In this document: positions 7,337 through 12,451 of the stretch, one piece after another
Layout: every line of letters begins with the position of its first letter
How positions within the stretch are numbered: the first letter of the stretch is position 1
From: Nitrospiraceae bacterium UBA6898
Lineage (GTDB): Bacteria > Nitrospirota > Thermodesulfovibrionia > Thermodesulfovibrionales > UBA6898
Assembly (NCBI GenBank): GCA_002448975.1
Contig: DKBO01000257.1
Location: forward strand, 40,336-55,554
DNA length: 15,219 nt
Direction: 5' to 3'
Made by a program: the position numbers and the translations under genes
Notes under the pieces: generated by a model
What the model was told of the DNA's origin: nothing
The model's database searches: none
Seen by the model: the letters and a program-made list of their open reading frames with translations, nothing else

Positions 7337-7525
7337 TCAGGAGACCTTCTTCACTTCGGACCGCTTGACCTTGATGTGCTCGCCTGAACTGAGTAGCGCC
7401 CGCACCGTGGTGGCCGAATGGTACTCCTTCTCCATGCACTCGAGTTGCATACCCTTTTCCAATGTAACTTCCTTTCCATCGACAGTCGTAGCGGCTTGAG
7501 TCTCCCCAATGTACGTTATTTTCAT
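7337..7525 (-). CDS. Small hypothetical protein, 62 residues, last gene of the corrinoid operon
   Basis: I do not recognise this family. It is a 62-residue, lysine- and glutamate-rich protein with no signal peptide or membrane segment. Alternating short strands (MKITYIG, TTVDGKEVTLEKG, VRALLSSGEHIKVKRSEV) suggest a compact beta-rich fold, perhaps SH3/KOW-like. One cysteine is visible (LECMEKEY). It is believed to be real because AAGGAGG (7531-7537) stands 5 bases before the ATG. It starts 50 bases after the activator gene on the same strand and ends just before a strong hairpin. Its position suggests an accessory role in the corrinoid system, but nothing in the residues shows a function. Confidence 0.7.
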   Translation of the reverse strand: MKITYIGETQAATTVDGKEVTLEKGMQLECMEKEYHSATTVRALLSSGEHIKVKRSEVKKVS

Positions 7526-7575
7526 CTCTTCCTCCTTCTTACGGACAAAAATGCCATGCCCGTACGGTTCCTTCG

Positions 7576-9534
7576 TTATTTACCGACCGCCTGCGGCTCC
7601 CTGGGCAGGATCCCTTCAAGGTGGGGGAATTCGTCAAACATATGGGGGAACTGCATCGCTTCTCCGAACCGATCATTGAAATCCTCTTCAAGAGCCAGTT
7701 CCACATATTCGACTTTTCGCGCGATGACATTGGCCTCTTTTCGTTCATCAGTACTGAGAAGGGCTATCCTGGCACCGTCTCCCGCAGCATTTCCAATGTA
7801 TTCGACCCTCTTGAGGTCGCAATCCGGAAACATCCCTATCACCATGGCCGCTACCTTATCGATATGACTGCCAAAGGCCCCGGCCACTGCGAGGCGATCA
7901 AATTTCTTGATGCCCAGTTTGCGCAGCATGATCAGGCAGCCGGAATAGAGGGCGCCTTTAGCAAGCTGAATTGCCCGGACATCCTTCTGATTGACAACGA
8001 TGTCCGCATCGATCGCCGTCTCATGCCGCCAGGCCAGAACGTACTCGCTGAGCCCCTTGTCATTCTTGCGAATTCTTTTCGACACGAGATCATGGTTGAT
8101 CTGGCCGTTCTTTTTCAGTATGCCGGTCCTGAACATCTCGGCAATCACGTCGATTATAGCCGAACCGCAGATGCCCTTGGCCTGCATCTTTGCCTCGCCG
8201 TCACTCCATCGGGCACTGCCGATCACCTTAAAGGTGGCCTCCAGGGTCCGGGGATCAATCTTCACGCGTTCGATCGCTCCCGGCGCCGCCCGCATACCGA
8301 ATTCGATCTGTGCCCCTTCGAGCGCAGGGCCTGTGGCGCAGGAACAGGAGATGAGCTTGTCCCTATTTCCGAGGACCAGCTCGCCATTGGTCCCGATGTC
8401 GATAAGAAGCGTCATCTCCTTTCTCTTGTGCGGTTTATCGGCGATCAGGCACCCGACGTTATCCGCTCCGACAAAACCTGCCTCGATGGGCAGGACATGG
8501 ATATTGCCGGCAGGCAGTATATGGATACCGAGACGCTCTGCCTTGATGTCAACTGAATGGTGCAATGCCGGGGTAAAGGGTGCAACACCCATGTATTCTG
8601 GGTTGATACCAAGGAGAATGTGATGCATGGCGGTATTACAGACGAGGGTCATTTCGCTTATGTCGTCTGTCGAGAATCCGGCCTTATCCGTCGCCGCCTT
8701 CGCAATCGTATTGAGCCCTTCGGTTATCGTGTCCTGAAGCTCTTTCAATCCCGACTCTTCATTGAACATGCAGTAGGAAATCCTTGACATGACGTCTTCG
8801 CCATAGCGGACCTGCGGATTCATCATGGACTCGGTCACGATAACATCGCCGGTATTCAGGTCCGTCAGATAGCCGGCAACGGATGTTGTGCCGATATCAA
8901 CGGCAAGTCCGATATTCGTCGCGGCCTGACCCGGCTCAACCCGAATGATTTCCGCATTATTCCAGACAGTGACCGTTATCTTCCAGTCACTTTTCCGCAG
9001 AACATCGGGAAGTTTTTGGAGGGCCCGGTAGTCTATAGTAAGCTTCTTCATCTTCGGATTTTTCCCGTATAACACCTTCTCTATGCGCTCGAAATCGCCG
9101 AGCGGATCATCGAGGTTGGGGACAGGCAGTTCCAGATAATACTTCCTGACGGCGGGTTTCAGCTTGACCTTGATCTTGCCGGCCGCCTTGCTGACAACCT
9201 GTTTTCCCGTCCGGCTGGCCTCGGGGACAAAAACAAGCACGTCCCCATGAATCCTCGTACAACAGGCAAGGCGGACGTTCTCCACAGCATCCTTGCGTTC
9301 CAGGACCTTGGTCTCCTTCTCATCAAGGCTGCTGAGATGCTTCATCGAAGAGGTGATGTCCTCCTTCTGAAATTTACCTTCCATGATCTTGACGCGGCAC
9401 TTTCCGCAGACGATCAACTCTCCGCAGACTGCCTCAATATCGACGCCCAACTTCCTGGAGGCATCGAGGATCGTGGTACCCGCAGGCACCAGACCTCTCC
9501 TGCCCGAAGGCTGAAAAATTATAGTGTGGTCCAT
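7576..9534 (-). CDS. RACo-like reductive activator of corrinoid protein ([2Fe-2S] plus ASKHA/DUF4445)
   Basis: This is an ATP-dependent protein that re-reduces inactive Co(II) corrinoid to Co(I), acting on cytoplasmic corrinoid methyl carriers. From the ATG at 9534 it is 652 residues. The N-terminal ferredoxin-like domain has Cys37-x5-Cys43-x2-Cys46 and Cys91 (LACC), a plant-type [2Fe-2S] pattern. A linker follows to about residue 205. The actin-like ASKHA part has phosphate-1 DIGTT (213-217), phosphate-2 DIGTNGE (379-385) and adenosine-site AGAFGS (551-556). This is the architecture of RACo and bacterial O-demethylase activators, and it differs from archaeal RamA, which carries C-terminal [4Fe-4S] clusters. 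The upstream ATG at 9555 is rejected because the ribosome binding site AAGGAGG (9546-9552) lies inside those first codons. The gene lies directly downstream of the corrinoid protein that it probably activates. Confidence 0.92.
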   Translation of the reverse strand: MDHTIIFQPSGRRGLVPAGTTILDASRKLGVDIEAVCGELIVCGKCRVKIMEGKFQKEDITSSMKHLSSLDEKETKVLERKDAVENVRLACCTRIHGDVLVFVPEASRTGKQVVSKAAGKIKVKLKPAVRKYYLELPVPNLDDPLGDFERIEKVLYGKNPKMKKLTIDYRALQKLPDVLRKSDWKITVTVWNNAEIIRVEPGQAATNIGLAVDIGTTSVAGYLTDLNTGDVIVTESMMNPQVRYGEDVMSRISYCMFNEESGLKELQDTITEGLNTIAKAATDKAGFSTDDISEMTLVCNTAMHHILLGINPEYMGVAPFTPALHHSVDIKAERLGIHILPAGNIHVLPIEAGFVGADNVGCLIADKPHKRKEMTLLIDIGTNGELVLGNRDKLISCSCATGPALEGAQIEFGMRAAPGAIERVKIDPRTLEATFKVIGSARWSDGEAKMQAKGICGSAIIDVIAEMFRTGILKKNGQINHDLVSKRIRKNDKGLSEYVLAWRHETAIDADIVVNQKDVRAIQLAKGALYSGCLIMLRKLGIKKFDRLAVAGAFGSHIDKVAAMVIGMFPDCDLKRVEYIGNAAGDGARIALLSTDERKEANVIARKVEYVELALEEDFNDRFGEAMQFPHMFDEFPHLEGILPREPQAVGK

Positions 9535-9545
9535 TTTGACCTGAT

Positions 9546-9552
9546 CCTCCTT
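9546..9552 (-). promoter_or_regulatory. Ribosome binding site deciding the activator start
   Basis: AAGGAGG on the minus strand is 11 bases upstream of the ATG at 9534. The ATG at 9555 has no such site upstream and would place this one within its own codons. Confidence 0.5.
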
Positions 9553-9555
9553 CAT

Positions 9556-9575
9556 GTGAGGGAATGCACCCTCAC
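9556..9575. repeat. Perfect inverted repeat just upstream of the activator gene
   Basis: GTGAGGG (9556-9562) and CCCTCAC (9569-9575) form 7-base perfect arms around a 6-base loop. In the transcript the hairpin would sit immediately before the ribosome binding site of the activator gene, where it could protect or modulate initiation. Confidence 0.5.
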
Positions 9576-9600
9576 GCGCATAACCGCCCGCTCAATCACT

Positions 9601-9639
9601 CCGTCCCCCTGCCGGTCGTCGGATATTGTGGGGGGACGG
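9601..9639. repeat. Perfect inverted repeat between the corrinoid-protein and activator genes
   Basis: CCGTCCCCC (9601-9609) and GGGGGACGG (9631-9639) are exact 9-base arms around a 21-base spacer, which contains a further CCG/CGG pairing. In the minus-strand transcript the stem starts 20 bases after the corrinoid-protein stop. No T-run follows, so a simple intrinsic terminator is unlikely; an mRNA-stabilising or processing hairpin fits better. Confidence 0.5.
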
Positions 9640-9659
9640 GCAACAACATTTCTTCCAGG

Positions 9660-10331
9660 TCAGGCCGCCCTTCCCTTTCTCAGGGTTTCGAGCATTTTCA
9701 TAGCCTCCTTGAGGGCGTTCGGCGCGTTATCGGCCGTTGTGTCTGCCCCGTACTCCTCAACCGTCTTCTCGGTGATCGGCGCACCGCCGATCATGATCTT
9801 CACCTTGGGGTTCTTCTCCTTAATCATCGGGATCAGCTTCTTGATCCCGACCATCGAAGTGGTCATCATAGCCGAGAGCATAACGATATCGGAATCGGTT
9901 TTAAGCTGCTCCTCTACGAAGCGCTGGAGCGGAACGTCCCTGCCGAGGTCATGAACCGTCCAGCCCGACGCCTCGAAGATCGCCTTGATGATGTTCTTGC
10001 CGAGATCATGCACGTCTCCCTGCATAACACCAAGCACGACCTGGCCCCGAGAGCCGCCCGCCTGAAGCTTGATATGCGGCTTCAGCACGTCAAGCGCTGC
10101 GTACAGCGCTTTCGCGCAGAGCAGCGTCTCCGGTACGAAGTATTCATGGCTGTCGAACTTCTCGCTCACAACCTCCATGCCACCGGCAAGCCCTTCCATG
10201 GTCACCGTATAGGCATCCGCGCCCACTGCAATCGCTTCTTCCGCAACCTTCTTTGCGTCAGCAATCTTGTAGTTGATGACCGCATCCTGTAGTCTCTTGA
10301 TTAATTCCTGTTCTTTTTCCTTTGTCGCCAT
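9660..10331 (-). CDS. Corrinoid (B12-binding) methyl-carrier protein, MtbC/MtmC type
   Basis: This is a 223-residue cytoplasmic corrinoid protein that carries a methyl group between two methyltransferases. An N-terminal four-helix B12-binding cap (about 1-90, with GADAYTVTMEGLAGGM and EYFVPETLLCAKALYAAL) precedes the Rossmann-like B12 domain. The base-off/His-on signature is GDVHDLGKNI, with His108 as the expected cobalt ligand, followed by the conserved SAMMTTSM segment and GGAPIT (182-187). Length and motifs match MtbC/MtmC/MttC-like proteins rather than the two-subunit CoFeSP. AAGGAGG stands 7 bases before the ATG. It follows the UroD-family methyltransferase by 37 bases and precedes the RACo-like activator, so it is the natural partner of both. 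The substrate cannot be read from this protein. Confidence 0.95.
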   Translation of the reverse strand: MATKEKEQELIKRLQDAVINYKIADAKKVAEEAIAVGADAYTVTMEGLAGGMEVVSEKFDSHEYFVPETLLCAKALYAALDVLKPHIKLQAGGSRGQVVLGVMQGDVHDLGKNIIKAIFEASGWTVHDLGRDVPLQRFVEEQLKTDSDIVMLSAMMTTSMVGIKKLIPMIKEKNPKVKIMIGGAPITEKTVEEYGADTTADNAPNALKEAMKMLETLRKGRAA

Positions 10332-10368
10332 TTTTCTTCCTCCTTGAATATTCCGTTATTGAAAATGG

Positions 10369-11430
10369 TTATTTCTTGTAGACGCCGTACTTTTTCCCTG
10401 CCTCAACAATGAGCCGGGCATTCAGAAGAGGTGCGTTCGGGGGATACTCGCAGCCGGTCGAAAGAATGAACCCTCCGCCCTTTGCAAATATCTCGATCTC
10501 TGCCTTGCATTCCTCTTCGATCTCTTCAGGGGTCCCGAGCATCGCAACCGGTCCGGGCGGGATCCATCCTATGGTGGCGATCTTGTCGCCCCATTTTGCC
10601 TTGTGCTCTTCCCAGCTGTCGACGTCATCGGAGACATAGGCATGAGATATCGCGTGAGGCTTGGCCCATTGGTACGACTTGTCAAAGTAAATGCCGTTGC
10701 CGCAGTTGTGCAGCACAACGAGTGCCCCCTTGTCACGTATCCCGTCGCAGAGCCGCTTGATCGAAGGGCCTTCGAACTTTTCCCACATCTCCTTGCTCAG
10801 AATGCTCTGCGAACAGTAGAGGTGGTCGTAGCAGACGCCATGGGCGCCGGCTTCGGCCTGGGCCATAGCATAGTCAAACAGAGTTTCATCCATTGCCTGC
10901 AGCGCAGGCAGCACGGCGTCTGGATTTTCAATCAGATCCATAAAGAACTGCTCGGGGCCCCGCATCATGCTCATGACGCCCAGGGAGCCGTAGACGAATC
11001 CCACGATCGCGTGGGTCTTGCCGACTTCTTTGGCAATGCCGGCGATCATGTCGATAACACTCTTCATCCGCTTCGATTTCCGCGGATTAAGGCGCTGGAT
11101 CTTCTTATAGTCGGCGATCGTCTTGATATAGGGATTATCGTAGTTTGGATAGGCCGTGTTCATCTCTGGGAAGAAAACCTCCTGCCCGAAATCTGCAGCC
11201 TCCACTGAAAGGTCCACCAACGCCACCACACCGTCATGCCCCAGCAGTTTCAGAGCATCCAGATGGCCGCGAACCATGGCCTGCACGTCCTCTCCCGACG
11301 ACCACTCACCGTAAGTGACTCCTGCTACACGGTGCGACGCGCCGCATACCAGGGGAGCTGCCGGCACCCGGTCCCCCTCCTTGAACTGCAGGGCAGTCGC
11401 TACTCTCTCAAGTCCGTTCATCTCATCCAT
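10369..11430 (-). CDS. UroD-family corrinoid methyltransferase (MtaA/MtbA/CmuA-like)
   Basis: This is a 353-residue TIM-barrel protein of the uroporphyrinogen decarboxylase superfamily, in the branch that moves methyl groups to or from corrinoid. The zinc-thiolate pattern His-x-Cys-xn-Cys is visible as LHNCGNG (His241, Cys243) and STGCEYPPNAP (Cys327), which separates it from true HemE. The N-terminus has the RVATALQFKEGDRVPAAPL pattern of the family. In MtaA/MtbA the acceptor is coenzyme M; in bacterial relatives it may be tetrahydrofolate or another acceptor, which is not readable here. The ATG at 11430 is chosen because AAGGAGG (11439-11445) is 8 bases away; the ATG at 11436 is only 2 bases from it. 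It stands between the DUF2284 gene and the corrinoid protein gene. It is not a haem biosynthesis gene by context. Confidence 0.9.
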   Translation of the reverse strand: MDEMNGLERVATALQFKEGDRVPAAPLVCGASHRVAGVTYGEWSSGEDVQAMVRGHLDALKLLGHDGVVALVDLSVEAADFGQEVFFPEMNTAYPNYDNPYIKTIADYKKIQRLNPRKSKRMKSVIDMIAGIAKEVGKTHAIVGFVYGSLGVMSMMRGPEQFFMDLIENPDAVLPALQAMDETLFDYAMAQAEAGAHGVCYDHLYCSQSILSKEMWEKFEGPSIKRLCDGIRDKGALVVLHNCGNGIYFDKSYQWAKPHAISHAYVSDDVDSWEEHKAKWGDKIATIGWIPPGPVAMLGTPEEIEEECKAEIEIFAKGGGFILSTGCEYPPNAPLLNARLIVEAGKKYGVYKK

Positions 11431-11438
11431 TACCATTA

Positions 11439-11445
11439 CCTCCTT
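11439..11445 (-). promoter_or_regulatory. Ribosome binding site deciding the methyltransferase start
   Basis: AAGGAGG is 8 bases from the ATG at 11430 and only 2 bases from the ATG at 11436, so the former is favoured. Confidence 0.5.
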
Positions 11446-11495
11446 CTTTTACTCGTCAGTATCGTTTCTATCGGCCTGACACATTGCATTGTTTC

Positions 11496-12194
11496 CTAAT
11501 CAATCAGGAGAAGTCCCGACCAGACTATTTCTGTCTTGGGCGGCATTTCAAACGGCAGCCCTGCCCTGATACTCGTCTGGATCACATCGATCCCGACCCC
11601 CTCCATCGAAGGCCGCGCCTCGAATGGCCGCCGGCACGCTTCGGAGGAACAGGGACCGACACAAGTCGGACAGAGCATGCACTCGCCGCCGATCAGCCCC
11701 ATCGCGTAAGGAAATCCGAGAGCCATCGCTCTGCCTTCCACCTCGTTCACCAGCTTATGCAGCCGGATAGCGGCGATTTTCACATCACTGAAGTCGTTCT
11801 GCTGTCCTCCCCTTACACCTCCTTTCTCTAAGGTCGTCGCTGTCGGAGCCTTGAAAAATTCCAGGACCTCCTTTTTGGTATATGCGTCGATCTTACCGCT
11901 CAGGGACCTGCGTGTCTGAACAAGCATCGCGTTCCGATAATTCCTCAGAGCTGCCCTGAATTCCTCCACGCTCGGCACATTGGGAGGACAAGTGAGGGAG
12001 CGTCCGTAATGAGGGCAAAGCGGTATCTGGCACTTCATCCTGACTCGCTCATCCACCACAACGTCCTCCGCGGAAAAGATCCGGGCCCGGTATGCCCCTC
12101 GCTCAAGTGCAAATGCCTCAAGCCGTTGAAAGGCTGCTCCGAGCACCAGGCTCTGCGGGTCCGTTGTTTTCTTCGTTTTCTTTGCAAGCGCCAT
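11496..12194 (-). CDS. DUF2284 cysteine-rich, probably metal- or Fe-S-binding protein
   Basis: This is a 232-residue soluble protein. Two cysteine clusters mark the DUF2284 (predicted metal-binding) family. The first is Cys55-x4-Cys60-x8-Cys69 with the typical PHYGRSLTCPPNVPS surroundings. The second is Cys172-x2-Cys175-x2-Cys178-x3-Cys182, then Cys187, in GGECMLCPTCVGPCSSEACR. The second spacing is that of a ferredoxin-type [4Fe-4S] cluster. The family has no established reaction that I can name, but members often sit beside corrinoid methyltransferase genes. The ATG at 12194 is chosen because it starts one base after the stop of the zinc-finger gene and has AAAGGGA about 6 bases upstream; the longer frame to 12272 runs into that gene. 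An electron-transfer or cofactor-handling role in the corrinoid system is inference. Confidence 0.85.
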   Translation of the reverse strand: MALAKKTKKTTDPQSLVLGAAFQRLEAFALERGAYRARIFSAEDVVVDERVRMKCQIPLCPHYGRSLTCPPNVPSVEEFRAALRNYRNAMLVQTRRSLSGKIDAYTKKEVLEFFKAPTATTLEKGGVRGGQQNDFSDVKIAAIRLHKLVNEVEGRAMALGFPYAMGLIGGECMLCPTCVGPCSSEACRRPFEARPSMEGVGIDVIQTSIRAGLPFEMPPKTEIVWSGLLLID

Positions 12195-12195
12195 G

Positions 12196-12435
12196 TCAGA
12201 TCCCTTTCTTCCTGCTGCCAAAGACAAATATCTTCGGTTTGTGCTGCAGCGCATTGACCATGTTCTGCTCAAGCATCACCCGCTTCACCTTCCAGCATAC
12301 GGGGCACATATGACGGGACTTGAAGCCCCGGTCTGGTCCGGTATACCGGAGTTCCATATGTGTCGCGCAGACCTTCGTTCCACAATCCGGGCAGATGAAA
12401 TCGGCCGGTCCTGCGCACTGATAGCAACGTTCCAT
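12196..12435 (-). CDS. Small zinc-finger protein, eight-ligand AN1/RING-like pattern
   Basis: This is a 79-residue protein with four pairs of potential zinc ligands: Cys4/Cys7, Cys15/Cys18, Cys23/His26 and Cys44/Cys47. The middle part (CPDCGTKVCATH) resembles the core of AN1 or B-box fingers, and four spaced ligand pairs suggest two zinc ions, possibly in a cross-brace. The basic C-terminal third (KVKRVMLEQNMVNALQHK) looks helical. There is no signal peptide. A GGAAGGGAG site lies 7 bases before the ATG. The gene is 16 bases downstream of the VWA gene and 1 base upstream of the DUF2284 gene, so it belongs to the operon. I do not recognise a named family. It may be an adaptor for protein-protein contact, but that is a guess. 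Confidence 0.8.
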   Translation of the reverse strand: MERCYQCAGPADFICPDCGTKVCATHMELRYTGPDRGFKSRHMCPVCWKVKRVMLEQNMVNALQHKPKIFVFGSRKKGI

Positions 12436-12451
12436 GGCTTTTCTCCCTTCC

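Noticed and set aside
7621..8556. Plus-strand open frame of 311 codons
   Set aside because: It is antisense to the RACo-like activator, which has clear ASKHA motifs. It is a shadow of a GC-biased gene.
9247..10292. Two long plus-strand open frames (9247-9954 and 9564-10292)
   Set aside because: They are antisense to the activator and the corrinoid protein (GDVHDLGKNI on the minus strand). No independent support.
10369..11430. Uroporphyrinogen decarboxylase (hemE) as the identity of this gene
   Set aside because: The His-x-Cys and distal Cys zinc ligands and the corrinoid neighbours point to the methyltransferase branch of the superfamily.
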